From assembly GCA_964390795.1 (NCBI GenBank), contig CAYMLQ010000163.1, positions 1 through 11,933 of the forward strand: DNA of 11,933 nt, in the 5' to 3' direction. The notes under the pieces were generated by a model. The model ran no database searches, was not told the origin of the DNA, and saw only the letters and a program-made list of their open reading frames with translations. Made by a program: the position numbers and the translations under genes. Positions 1 through 6,892 of the stretch are shown here, one piece after another. The stretch's first letter is position 1. Each line of letters opens with the position of its first letter. This DNA is from CAYMLQ01 sp964390795 (GTDB lineage Bacteria; Verrucomicrobiota; Kiritimatiellia; RFP12; UBA1067).

Positions 1-490
1 GCGTGCGCCCCACCATCGGCACCCGCTCGTGCCGCTTGCCGAACGCCACGAGCCCCTCGGCCAGTTCGGCCACCTCGCCGGTCAGCCCCAAAAGCTGGTC
101 GCGCGCATGCAGCCGGATGTCCACCGCCACCTGATCGTTGCGGCTCCGGCCCGTGTGAACCTTGCGGCCCAGCTCGCCCAGCCGCTCGGTCAGCCGGCGC
201 TCCACCGCCAGATGCACGTCCTGGTCAGCCTCGGTGATCGTAAAGGCTCCGGCGTCAGCCTCGCGCATCACGTCCACCAGCGCCGCCACCACCTGGTTGC
301 GTTCTTCAGTCCCCAGAATCGCAGGCTTGACGCGCATCTTGGAAAGCATCGTCACATGCGCCGCCGTCCCCAGACAATCCCATACCGCCAGCTCGAGATC
401 CAGCACCGGATCCTTGCCGACCGTGAACGACAGCACGTCCGGATGGATCTTGCCCACGATCGTCTTTTGCCCACTCGCCGTCTTCTTCAT
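1..490 (-). CDS. argH: Argininosuccinate lyase, N-terminal 163 residues (runs off left edge)
   Basis: Argininosuccinate lyase splits argininosuccinate into arginine and fumarate, the last step of arginine synthesis, in the cytoplasm. The visible part is residues 1-163. The family hallmark HTGRSRNDQ is at residues 112-120, preceded by a D-Q-D-V-H-x-A-V-E segment (89-97) that matches the usual D-I-H-x-x-V-E region. The early helix pattern D31...D38..G41...H45..M48L also fits the superfamily. The start at 490 is preceded by GCAGGTGAC, a short-spaced Shine-Dalgarno. The usual N-terminal L-W-G-G-R-F motif is absent; the protein opens MKKTASGQKT instead. The catalytic GSSxMPxKxN loop lies outside the window, so activity cannot be judged. 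The gene starts 48 nt after the stop of the upstream exported protein, so co-transcription is plausible. Another member of the lyase superfamily is possible but less likely given the intact HTGRSRND block. Confidence 0.92.
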   Translation of the reverse strand, partial: MKKTASGQKTIVGKIHPDVLSFTVGKDPVLDLELAVWDCLGTAAHVTMLSKMRVKPAILGTEERNQVVAALVDVMREADAGAFTITEADQDVHLAVERRLTERLGELGRKVHTGRSRNDQVAVDIRLHARDQLLGLTGEVAELAEGLVAFGKRHERVPMVGRT

Positions 491-538
491 GTCACCTGCC
501 GCCTTAAATACGCCCGCGCTTCCGCAATCGACTGCGAA

Positions 539-1771
539 TCACCCGCCCACCGGCCGCTGCAAGACCTCGCCGCGCGCCGTCCTTCGCTCCAGATCCCCGC
601 GCAGCCCCTCCGCCTGCATCAGCAGACGTGACAACTCCCCAGGCTTTGCGCCACGCGCGAACGCTTCCAGAAAACGCACGTATGAATCTGAAACAGCAAG
701 AAGCATACCATCGCGCCCCAACGCCGCCACCTTCACGCGCACGGCCTTGGACTGCGCGCCGCGCCGGATCACCGGATCGTCCGCTCGCGCAACAAGCTCC
801 TGAAACGTCAGCCACGCCTTGCTGGCGTCAATAGTCTTACCATAATCCGCAGGATAGAGCAACAGGCACGACCGGAAGCGCCGCACGATCCCGTCCGTCG
901 TGGTGCCGGGCTTGATCACCTGCCGCCGCTCAGACAGGAACCAGAGGTCCAGCGTCTCATCGAAGACCGCCCGGTCTTCCGTGCCCGCCAGCAGGCGCGA
1001 CACCCGGCTGACGCTCCACCCCGTGCCGGTCGCCGCCCCGCGCAACAGCGCCTCAAACGGGCTGCCCGCCGGACGCTTCTCCAGAAACCACCCCGCCAGC
1101 GCCGCACCCACCGCCGGCTCGCGCGAGGCCGCCAGGCTGTCAAACGCGAACAGCTCCGCAGCCGTCGGCAGGCACGCCTTAGACCACAGCAGTTGCGCAC
1201 GGTCCGCGTCCGCCAACCGCACCTCCCGGTCCATGTTCCGCACCACGCCGTCGATCAGCCACACCGGCAAGTCCCGCATCGTCTCGTCCGTGCCGCCCGC
1301 ATCCACCATCCACGACCGCAGCAGGGCCACGCAGACCGCCCGGCGGAACGCCGCCAGCTCCGCAGCCTCAGGATCAGGCAGCTCAATGCGCTCTCGCACG
1401 CCGCCCGCGCCGTCGCGCAGCCGCGTCGCCAGCACCCGCTTGTCCCCGTCGCTTTTGCCGCCGATGGCGACCTCCAAGGGGCAGTTCGCCGAACCCAGCT
1501 TCAGGCGAACCGTGCGCTGCAGGTCCTCGCGCGTGCGGTCAACAAAGATCAGCACCGGGCCCCGATAGCCCGCCTTGTTCGCAGGCGCATGCACCGTCAC
1601 CGCCCCGTCCTTCGAATAAATCGGCGCCGCCGGCGGCGCCACGCGCGGCAGCCGGGGCCCGTCCTGCTGCGCGCCGGCCGCTCCAGAAAAAAAGACCAGA
1701 AGCGCGCCGGACAAAACCGGACGGAACCTCCGTCTCAAGCCATTCGTATGCATCGACCACATGGGGAGCAT
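539..1771 (-). CDS. Exported protein of unknown function, possibly a degenerate gluzincin-like domain
   Basis: I do not recognise this 410-residue protein. It has an N-terminal signal peptide: basic L-R-R-R-F-R (12-17), hydrophobic core about 18-32, probable cleavage after G-A-A-G-A (30-34). A proline-rich linker (39-51) follows. The mature part is mostly alpha-helical by eye. At 168-175, L-P-V-W-L-I-D-G resembles the P-x-W-L-x-E-G motif that follows HExxH in MA-type metallopeptidases, but the helix before it (A-F-R-R-A-V-C-V-A-L-L, 141-151) has no HExxH, so a catalytically dead relative is one guess. The frame stays open upstream to about 1894, but that would overlap the previous gene's end at 1831. 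Starts at 1771, 1762 and 1753 are all possible and none has a good ribosome binding site; 1771 is the longest that avoids overlap. It lies between a PQQ-like protein and argH on the same strand. Confidence 0.7.
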   Translation of the reverse strand: MLPMWSMHTNGLRRRFRPVLSGALLVFFSGAAGAQQDGPRLPRVAPPAAPIYSKDGAVTVHAPANKAGYRGPVLIFVDRTREDLQRTVRLKLGSANCPLEVAIGGKSDGDKRVLATRLRDGAGGVRERIELPDPEAAELAAFRRAVCVALLRSWMVDAGGTDETMRDLPVWLIDGVVRNMDREVRLADADRAQLLWSKACLPTAAELFAFDSLAASREPAVGAALAGWFLEKRPAGSPFEALLRGAATGTGWSVSRVSRLLAGTEDRAVFDETLDLWFLSERRQVIKPGTTTDGIVRRFRSCLLLYPADYGKTIDASKAWLTFQELVARADDPVIRRGAQSKAVRVKVAALGRDGMLLAVSDSYVRFLEAFARGAKPGELSRLLMQAEGLRGDLERRTARGEVLQRPVGG

Positions 1772-1778
1772 TATTACA

Positions 1779-1800
1779 AGTTGACCCCGGCGTTTCAACT
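1779..1800 (-). other. Small hairpin just upstream of the exported-protein start
   Basis: On the minus strand AGTTGA and TCAACT form a perfect 6-bp stem around a 10-nt loop, AACGCCGGGG. The structure ends 7 nt before the ATG at 1771. The only Shine-Dalgarno-like G-run in this leader sits in the loop. The hairpin could affect translation or be incidental. Confidence 0.3.
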
Positions 1801-1826
1801 GAAAAGCCCGACACTGAAAAGCCCGA
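1798..1826. repeat. Tandem 14-bp direct repeat with 15-bp period
   Basis: ACTGAAAAGCCCGA occurs twice, at 1798-1811 and 1813-1826, separated by one base. It fills most of the 59-nt gap between the stop of the PQQ-like gene and the start of the exported-protein gene. It looks like a small local duplication, or a pair of protein-binding sites. Confidence 0.8.
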
Positions 1827-1830
1827 GGCG

Positions 1831-3120
1831 TCACCTCCGGACGTCGTAACAGTACAGCGTATCGTGATACCTCAAGAACAGCCGGCCTTGGCATACAACC
1901 GGATGGGCCCAGGCGTCCTGCCCTTTCCCCTCAACGGCCAACTGGAATGAGCCGACGGTTCGGAGCCCCGCAGCCGTCACCTCCTGCAGAGTCATCAGGC
2001 CACGCGCGGTCAGGCAGTAAAGCCGCCCGTCGGCGAAAATCATCGAGCCGTCAGACAGGTCGCCCGCCGCCCTCACCTGTGTCGGCACGCCGGTCTCGGC
2101 GTCGATCGCGGCCCAACCGAGCATGTCGCCGCGACTGCTTGATCCGTACAGCCGGCCGCCTACGCAGACCGTTCCGCCATGACCGATCTTTAGTTCGCGT
2201 GTCCACACGCGCGACACCGAGCCTTCGCCCAGGCTGACGCCAGATACCGCGCCATAGTCCCGACTGGCACTCGTGAACACCAGCAGCCGTCCGGCCAGCA
2301 CCGGTGTGGTGCAGACCGTGTTCTTGGGGTCCGCCTGCGGCAGTTGCCAAGCCAGGGCCCCCGTCTCGGCGTCCACGGCAAACACGTTCTTCGACCCGCC
2401 GTTGACCAGCAGCATGCGCTTGCCCGCCTGAATGAGCAGCGGCGAGGAGTAGGAAGCTTGCTCACCCTCGAGCGCCGGTGTCGCCCATACCGGCGCGCCC
2501 GTCCGCTTGTCGAGAGCAACCATCAGCCCCTTGGCTCCCGCAGGCGTCGCATAGACGCGCTCACCCTGCACCAGCACCGACTCGCTGATGCCCCACATGA
2601 TGTTCTTCGCCTCATAGCGCTCCAGCACGTTCACAGCCCACGTGACGCCACCCGTCGCGGCATCCAGGCACGCCAAAACCCCGTGAGCATTCAAGTGGTA
2701 CAGCTTGCCGTCGTCGAAGCTACAGGAGGATCGGGCACCCGGATACGATTTCTTCCAGGGCTCGCCGTTCGCTGTCCTCCAGCGCGGCTGACCCTCGAGC
2801 GTAAATGCGCTGATGATCAGCTCTTTGCCCTTATCGCCTGTGATGTAGACGCCGTCCGCCACGATGATCGGGGACGAGTAGCCGTGGCCGACGCCGGAGA
2901 CTTTCCACAACAGTTTCGGACCGCCTTCGGGCCACGATTGCAGCAGCCCTTTTTCAGCGGAGATCCCATCCCGGCACGGGCCGCGCCATTGCGGCCAGTC
3001 CGCTGCTGCGGAGCGGACAAGCGTGGGTTCCAGCTCTCGCGTGACCGCCTCGGTGGCGCAGCGCGCAGCCAGAGGAGCCAGCAGCAGGGCGACGGGTATC
3101 AGCAGCCGATTGTGTTTCAT
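1831..3120 (-). CDS. Exported PQQ-like (BamB-type) beta-propeller protein
   Basis: This 429-residue protein has a signal peptide (MKHNR, then a hydrophobic run at about 6-19) and a D-W-P-Q-W-R-G-P motif at 41-48, common at the N-terminus of exported PQQ-like propeller proteins in Planctomycetes and Verrucomicrobia. Repeated blade strands are visible: L-D-A-A-T-G-G-V-T-W (152-161), L-D-K-R-T-G-A-P-V-W (203-212), V-D-A-E-T-G-A-L-A-W (249-258), I-D-A-E-T-G (339-344) and L-Y-C-Y-D-V near the end. No quinoprotein dehydrogenase active site is evident, so a scaffold or binding role is more likely than an enzyme. Cys21 does not make a good lipobox because Arg precedes it. The frame extends upstream to 3231, but that would overlap the rubredoxin gene and lose the signal peptide, so the ATG at 3120 is chosen. 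It lies 19 nt after the rubredoxin stop. The exact role is unknown. Confidence 0.87.
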   Translation of the reverse strand: MKHNRLLIPVALLLAPLAARCATEAVTRELEPTLVRSAAADWPQWRGPCRDGISAEKGLLQSWPEGGPKLLWKVSGVGHGYSSPIIVADGVYITGDKGKELIISAFTLEGQPRWRTANGEPWKKSYPGARSSCSFDDGKLYHLNAHGVLACLDAATGGVTWAVNVLERYEAKNIMWGISESVLVQGERVYATPAGAKGLMVALDKRTGAPVWATPALEGEQASYSSPLLIQAGKRMLLVNGGSKNVFAVDAETGALAWQLPQADPKNTVCTTPVLAGRLLVFTSASRDYGAVSGVSLGEGSVSRVWTRELKIGHGGTVCVGGRLYGSSSRGDMLGWAAIDAETGVPTQVRAAGDLSDGSMIFADGRLYCLTARGLMTLQEVTAAGLRTVGSFQLAVEGKGQDAWAHPVVCQGRLFLRYHDTLYCYDVRR

Positions 3121-3139
3121 AAGTTTAGTCAACCTTTTG

Positions 3140-3298
3140 TCAGCGCAGCGGGTCAAAAGCCTCCTTGCCCGCATAGCACAGCGGGCACACCCACCCCTCG
3201 GGAAGCGAATCGAACCCGGTCCCGGGCACAACCCCGCTCAGCGGGTCACCCGCCTCAGGATTGTAGATATACCCGCAATTCACGCAGATCATTTGCAT
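3140..3298 (-). CDS. Rubredoxin, 52 residues
   Basis: Rubredoxin is a small cytoplasmic one-electron carrier with one iron held by four cysteines. Both knuckles are present: C5-V-N-C8-G-Y-I-Y-N-P and W-V-C38-P-L-C41. The linking part G-D-P-L-S-G-V-V-P-G-T-G-F-D-S-L-P-E-G-W is nearly textbook, and the length is standard. A strong Shine-Dalgarno (AGGAGGT, 3304-3310) lies 5 nt before the ATG at 3298, favouring it over the in-frame ATG at 3292. The residue after Cys41 is Tyr, where most rubredoxins have Gly (C-P-x-C-G); this is the one odd feature. The gene starts 33 nt after the methionine synthase reactivation domain and ends 19 nt before the PQQ-like gene. Position suggests it may donate electrons for B12 reactivation or for an oxidative-stress reductase; this is inference. 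Confidence 0.95.
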   Translation of the reverse strand: MQMICVNCGYIYNPEAGDPLSGVVPGTGFDSLPEGWVCPLCYAGKEAFDPLR

Positions 3299-3303
3299 AA
3301 GCC

Positions 3304-3310
3304 ACCTCCT
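3304..3310 (-). promoter_or_regulatory. Ribosome binding site of rubredoxin
   Basis: AGGAGGT on the minus strand, 5 nt before the ATG at 3298. It is the strongest Shine-Dalgarno I saw in the window, suggesting higher translation of the rubredoxin than of its neighbours. Confidence 0.8.
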
Positions 3311-3331
3311 GAAACAGATGAAACGTCACAC

Positions 3332-5791
3332 TCACACGGCGAAGTACTTGGCTTGCGGGTGGTGCGCGACAATCGCGCACGTCGACAGCTCGGGCACCAT
3401 CTGCATCGTTTCTGTCAGCGTCACCCCGATCCGCTCGGGCCGCAGCAGCGCGAACACCGGGCGGTGCGCCTCCAGATCGGGACACGCGGGGTAGCCGAAG
3501 CCAAATCGTGAGCCTTGGTAACCCTGCGTCACATAACCGGTCAGGTCTGTCGGCTCAGCCCCCGCAATACCCAGCTCGCGCCGCATCACCGCATGCCAAT
3601 ACTCGGCCAGCGCATCCGTCACCTCGACCCCGAAGCCGTGCAGCATCAGATAGTCATGATAACGGTTCGCCTCGTACAGCGCATGCGCCTCGCGATCGAT
3701 GACGTCGCCGACCGACACCACAAAGAACCCCGCAATATCCCCGCCCTCTTCCGCCGACATGAAATAGTCGGCAATGCACAGGTGCGGAGACTCTGCCTGG
3801 CGCGGAAAATGAAAGACGTGCGTGGTGCCGGCATCCTCGACATGCACCGCGTCGCCCGCGCTGAAACAGCGGTAGTACCCGTAGGCAACCCGCGGCTGGA
3901 TCAGCCCCTCTTCCACGGCACGCCGCACCAAGCCGTCGTAGATCGGCTGAACGGTCTCTGAAATGAGCCGGTCGTAATCGTCGGCCGTCAGTTTGGCGCG
4001 CCGGTAACCCCACCGCCCTCGGAACAGCGCCTGCAGGTTCACATACGGCAGCACTGCGGCCGGGTCGATCGACTCGACGTGCCGCAGGCCCAGGAACGGC
4101 GGCACAGGAACCGGATTGTCCCTCGTCACCTCGGCGCCGCGCACACCCGGCTTCAGCGCAGCCACCGTGCCCGACGGCGTCCAGACGGTCGAAACCAGCC
4201 GCCCCTCCTCATGCGCTCTCACCGCCTTGAGGCCGGCGAAGGCGTCCGCACAATAGACCACCGGCGCGCCATACTCAGGGGCGCACGACTCGGCCACAAA
4301 GCGCGGCGTCAGCGCGGCCCCGCCGAGCAGGATCGGCTGCGTCAGCCCGGCCTCGCGGTACTGCCGCATGCTCTCCCGCATGACCATCGCCGACTTCACG
4401 AGCAGCCCGCTCAGCCCGATCACGTCGGCCTGATGCTCCCGTGCCTTCTCGATGATGGTCTCGGTCGGCACTTTGATACCGAGGTTGAACACCTTGTAGC
4501 CGTTGTTGCTCAAAATGATATCGACCAGATTCTTGCCGATGTCGTGAACGTCGCCCTGCACCGTGGCCAGCAGCACGCGCGTCTGCTGGCGGACCTCGCC
4601 CTTCTCCATCAGCGGCTCCAGCCACGACACCGCCTTTTTCATCACTTCCGCGGATTGCAGGACAAACGGCAGCAGCAGCTCGCCGCTGCCGAAAAGTTCG
4701 CCCACATGCCGCATCGCCGGCACGAGAATCTGGTTGATGATCGCCAGCGGCGACAGCCGCTGCAGCAGCATCGAGAGGTTGTCCTCGAGGTGCTCCTTGG
4801 AGCCCTCCAAAACCTGCTCGTAGACCGCCTGCTCGGGCCCCTCAAAGCGCGTCTTCGGCTTCGGCTTGTCCGCCGCGCCCGCCGGGGCCGCAGCCTTGAA
4901 GTGCTCGATGAAGCGAACCAGCGGCCCCTGCTCCTGCTCCCCGCCCCGGTCGTACAGCAGCTCCAGGCAGACCGCGCGGTCCGCCTCCTGAATGCGGGCC
5001 AGCGGAAGCACCTTGCCCGCATCGATGATCGCCGCGTCCAGCCCCGCAGCAACCGCCTCGTGCAGAAATACCGAGTTGAGCACCTTGCGCGACGCGGGCG
5101 AGAGACCGAACGAAATGTTGCTCACCCCCAGCACCGTACCCACGCCGGGAAGGGCCGCCTTGATCTCGCGGATCGCGCGCAGCGTCTGCACCGCCGCGTC
5201 GCGCAGCGTGACGTCACCCGCGCCCACCGTGAAGGTCAGCGCGTCGAACAGCAGATCCGAGGGGCGCAAGCCGAACTCGCCAACGGCGATATCGTAGATG
5301 CGGCGGGCCGTCGCGACCTTCTCCTCGGCCGTCATGGCCATGCCCTTCTCATTGATCGTCAGCGCCACCACAGCCGCCCCATACTTCTTCAGCAGCCCGC
5401 AGACGCGGCGCGCCGTGCGCCCGCCGTCCTCCAGGTTGATGGAGTTGACGATGCACCTTCCGGGATAGAGCTTCAGGCACGCCTCGATCACCTCGGGCGT
5501 CGTCGAGTCGATCATCACCGGCAGCTTCACCGAGCGGGCAAACAGGGTGACCAGTTGCACCATGTCACGCAGCTCGTCGCGCCCGGCATAGGCCGCGCAC
5601 AGATCAAGCACCTGCGCGCCGTTCGCCTCCTGCTCGAGTCCGATTTGCAGGCAGCCCTGGTAGTCGTCCGCCAACAGGCGCTCGCGGAATAGCTTCGAGC
5701 CGTTCGCGTTCGTCCGCTCGCCAATGAGCAGAGGCGGAATCTGCTGCCTGAGTTCCACGGCCTGATAGAGACTGGAGACGGATGGCTTCAT
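3332..5791 (-). CDS. metH: Cobalamin-dependent methionine synthase: folate, cap, B12 and reactivation domains (lacks homocysteine domain)
   Basis: This 819-residue protein carries everything in MetH except the homocysteine domain. The pterin-binding domain covers about 20-290 (L-L-I-G-E-R-T-N-A-N-G-S-K, 21-33). The B12 cap is about 320-400 (L-P-F-V-L-Q-S-A-E-V-M-K-K-A-V, 374-388). The Rossmann B12 domain has D-V-H-D-I-G (414-419), where His416 should be the lower cobalt ligand, and G-L-S-G-L-L-V-K-S (459-467). The SAM-binding reactivation domain covers about 570-819, with S-R-F-G-F-G-Y-P-A-C-P-D (761-772) and a terminal H-P-Q-A-K-Y-F. With the upstream gene product it moves methyl from methyltetrahydrofolate to homocysteine in the cytoplasm. 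The ATG at 5791 overlaps the previous stop as ATGA, implying translational coupling; GGAG lies 9 nt upstream. The frame is open to 6019, but that part overlaps the upstream gene. All expected motifs are intact. Confidence 0.95.
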   Translation of the reverse strand: MKPSVSSLYQAVELRQQIPPLLIGERTNANGSKLFRERLLADDYQGCLQIGLEQEANGAQVLDLCAAYAGRDELRDMVQLVTLFARSVKLPVMIDSTTPEVIEACLKLYPGRCIVNSINLEDGGRTARRVCGLLKKYGAAVVALTINEKGMAMTAEEKVATARRIYDIAVGEFGLRPSDLLFDALTFTVGAGDVTLRDAAVQTLRAIREIKAALPGVGTVLGVSNISFGLSPASRKVLNSVFLHEAVAAGLDAAIIDAGKVLPLARIQEADRAVCLELLYDRGGEQEQGPLVRFIEHFKAAAPAGAADKPKPKTRFEGPEQAVYEQVLEGSKEHLEDNLSMLLQRLSPLAIINQILVPAMRHVGELFGSGELLLPFVLQSAEVMKKAVSWLEPLMEKGEVRQQTRVLLATVQGDVHDIGKNLVDIILSNNGYKVFNLGIKVPTETIIEKAREHQADVIGLSGLLVKSAMVMRESMRQYREAGLTQPILLGGAALTPRFVAESCAPEYGAPVVYCADAFAGLKAVRAHEEGRLVSTVWTPSGTVAALKPGVRGAEVTRDNPVPVPPFLGLRHVESIDPAAVLPYVNLQALFRGRWGYRRAKLTADDYDRLISETVQPIYDGLVRRAVEEGLIQPRVAYGYYRCFSAGDAVHVEDAGTTHVFHFPRQAESPHLCIADYFMSAEEGGDIAGFFVVSVGDVIDREAHALYEANRYHDYLMLHGFGVEVTDALAEYWHAVMRRELGIAGAEPTDLTGYVTQGYQGSRFGFGYPACPDLEAHRPVFALLRPERIGVTLTETMQMVPELSTCAIVAHHPQAKYFAV

Positions 5792-6720
5792 ACTTCGACA
5801 CTCCGTGCGGCGGGTTTCACACCGTTGAGCGCTGCCACAACCGCCCGGATGTGTGCCGGGGAGGTGCCGCAGCACCCCCCGACCACGCTGACCCCGTAAT
5901 GTTCGACAAAAAACCGCATGTGCCGCCCGTACTCCTCCGGAGAAAGCGGATAAACCGTCTGGCCTCCGACGACCTCGGGCATGCCCTGATTCGGCATGCA
6001 TGACAAGCGCCCCGGCCACTGCTGCGACAGATAGCGGACATGCGACTCCATATCGGCCGGTCCCGTCGCGCAGTTCAGGCCCAGCGAAAACAGCGAGAAA
6101 GGCTCAAGCGTCACCGCCGCAGCCGCGATGTCCGTGCCCACCAGCATCGTGCCGGTGCGCTCCACCGTCACAGACGCCATGACCGGAACGCTGCGTGAGA
6201 CGCGCTCGAACGCCTCGAAAGCGGCCACCAGTGAGGTCTTCAACTGAAGCAGATCCTGGCAGGTCTCAAACACCAGCAGATCCACGCCCGCCTCAAGAAG
6301 GGCCTCGACCTGCTCCTGCGTCGCCGCGAAGAGCGCGTCGCGCGAGATATGCCCGAGCGACGGCAGCTTGGTGGTCGGACCGACCGAACCGGCCACATAG
6401 CGCCCCGGAAGACCTTCCATGGCCTTCCGCGCATTCTCGACCGCCGCCATATTGATCTCGCGAACCCGATCCTCCAGCCCGTACTCGGCCAGAACGATGC
6501 GGGACGCTCCGAAGGTGTTGGACTCCACGACCTGCGCCCCGGCTTCGAGAAAGGCCCTGTGCAACTCGACGACCACCGACGGCGCGGATACGTTGAGAAT
6601 CTCGTTGCATCCGTCGTACCCCTGCCAGGCCGACGCGGGCACATGCATCGTCTGCAAGGTCGTTCCACACGCGCCATCGAAAATCAGAACCGGGTGATCC
6701 CCCGGCCGCAAGTCACTCAT
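5788..6720 (-). CDS. metH: Methionine synthase homocysteine-binding subunit (split MetH, N-terminal module)
   Basis: This 310-residue protein is a zinc homocysteine S-methyltransferase domain, equal to the first module of MetH. It shows F-D-G-A-C-G-T-T-L-Q (14-23), E-S-N-T-F-G-A-S (66-73), G-S-V-G-P-T (111-116), G-L-N-C217-A-T-G-P, M-P-N-Q-G-M-P and G-G-C283-C284-G-T-S-P-A-H-I. Cys217, Cys283 and Cys284 should bind zinc. It binds homocysteine and takes the methyl group from the B12 of the partner encoded immediately downstream. The start at 6720 is fixed by GGAGGAG at 6727-6733 with 6-nt spacing; the ATG at 6726 abuts that site and is less likely. A betaine or S-methylmethionine homocysteine methyltransferase is unlikely because the rest of MetH is translationally coupled to it. 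The 172-nt leader contains a promoter-like extended -10 but no riboswitch that I recognise. Confidence 0.94.
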   Translation of the reverse strand: MSDLRPGDHPVLIFDGACGTTLQTMHVPASAWQGYDGCNEILNVSAPSVVVELHRAFLEAGAQVVESNTFGASRIVLAEYGLEDRVREINMAAVENARKAMEGLPGRYVAGSVGPTTKLPSLGHISRDALFAATQEQVEALLEAGVDLLVFETCQDLLQLKTSLVAAFEAFERVSRSVPVMASVTVERTGTMLVGTDIAAAAVTLEPFSLFSLGLNCATGPADMESHVRYLSQQWPGRLSCMPNQGMPEVVGGQTVYPLSPEEYGRHMRFFVEHYGVSVVGGCCGTSPAHIRAVVAALNGVKPAARSVEV

Positions 6721-6726
6721 CGTCAT

Positions 6727-6733
6727 CTCCTCC
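6727..6733 (-). promoter_or_regulatory. Ribosome binding site deciding the split metH start
   Basis: GGAGGAG on the minus strand is directly next to an ATG at 6726 but 6 nt from the ATG at 6720. Normal spacing favours 6720, giving a protein that begins MSDLRPG rather than MTMSDLRPG. Confidence 0.75.
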
Positions 6734-6776
6734 ACATCCGGCACGCACATTAGCGCCTTACGGACGAACAACAGTG

Positions 6777-6809
6777 AAAAAAAAACGCGGCATTTTAGCA
6801 TAACCGGCG
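6777..6809 (-). terminator. Possible weak intrinsic terminator between gntR and metH
   Basis: On the minus strand a 5-bp G+C stem plus a G-T wobble, with one bulged base (CGCCGGT against GCCGCG, loop of about 11 nt), is followed by nine consecutive T. The stem is weak, and the same bases overlap the extended -10 candidate, so only one reading may be right. Confidence 0.25.
6792..6800 (-). promoter_or_regulatory. Candidate extended -10 promoter for the metH operon
   Basis: TGCTAAAAT on the minus strand fits the extended -10 form TGnTATAAT with one mismatch. A weak -35-like TTGATC lies 14 nt upstream, which is short spacing. Predicted transcription would begin about 60 nt before the metH start. 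The rest of the 6721-6892 gap holds the hairpin listed separately and nothing else I can name. Confidence 0.35.
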
Positions 6810-6854
6810 CAGATCAATACACCCGCAATTCAACCTACTCCACATTTTCCGAAC

Positions 6855-6881
6855 CCCCGCTCCCAAGGCACGAGCCCGGGG
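6855..6881 (-). terminator. Stable G+C hairpin after the gntR stop
   Basis: On the minus strand CCCC-GG-GCTC pairs with GAGC-GGGG, giving 8 bp with a 2-nt bulge and a 9-nt loop. It starts 12 nt after the gntR stop codon. No T-run follows, so it may be a 3' end stabiliser or a non-canonical terminator rather than an intrinsic one. Confidence 0.35.
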
Positions 6882-6892
6882 CGTGGCACCGC

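Noticed and set aside
1772..1894. Longer N-terminus for the exported unknown protein
   Set aside because: It would overlap the end of the PQQ-like gene and bury the signal peptide inside the protein.
2344..3300. 318-codon open frame on the plus strand
   Set aside because: It is antisense to the PQQ-like and rubredoxin genes and shows no motif.
4079..5692. 537-codon open frame on the plus strand
   Set aside because: It lies wholly antisense to the split metH gene, its product is Arg/His/Gln-rich as expected from a mirrored GC-rich gene, and it has no recognisable domain.
5792..6019. Longer N-terminus for the large metH gene
   Set aside because: The added residues overlap the end of the homocysteine subunit gene and show no domain; the ATG at 5791 begins just before the folate domain and makes the ATGA overlap.
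6721..6892. Cobalamin, SAM or SAH riboswitch before metH
   Set aside because: I looked for the conserved cores by eye and found none; the leader is also short for a cobalamin riboswitch.
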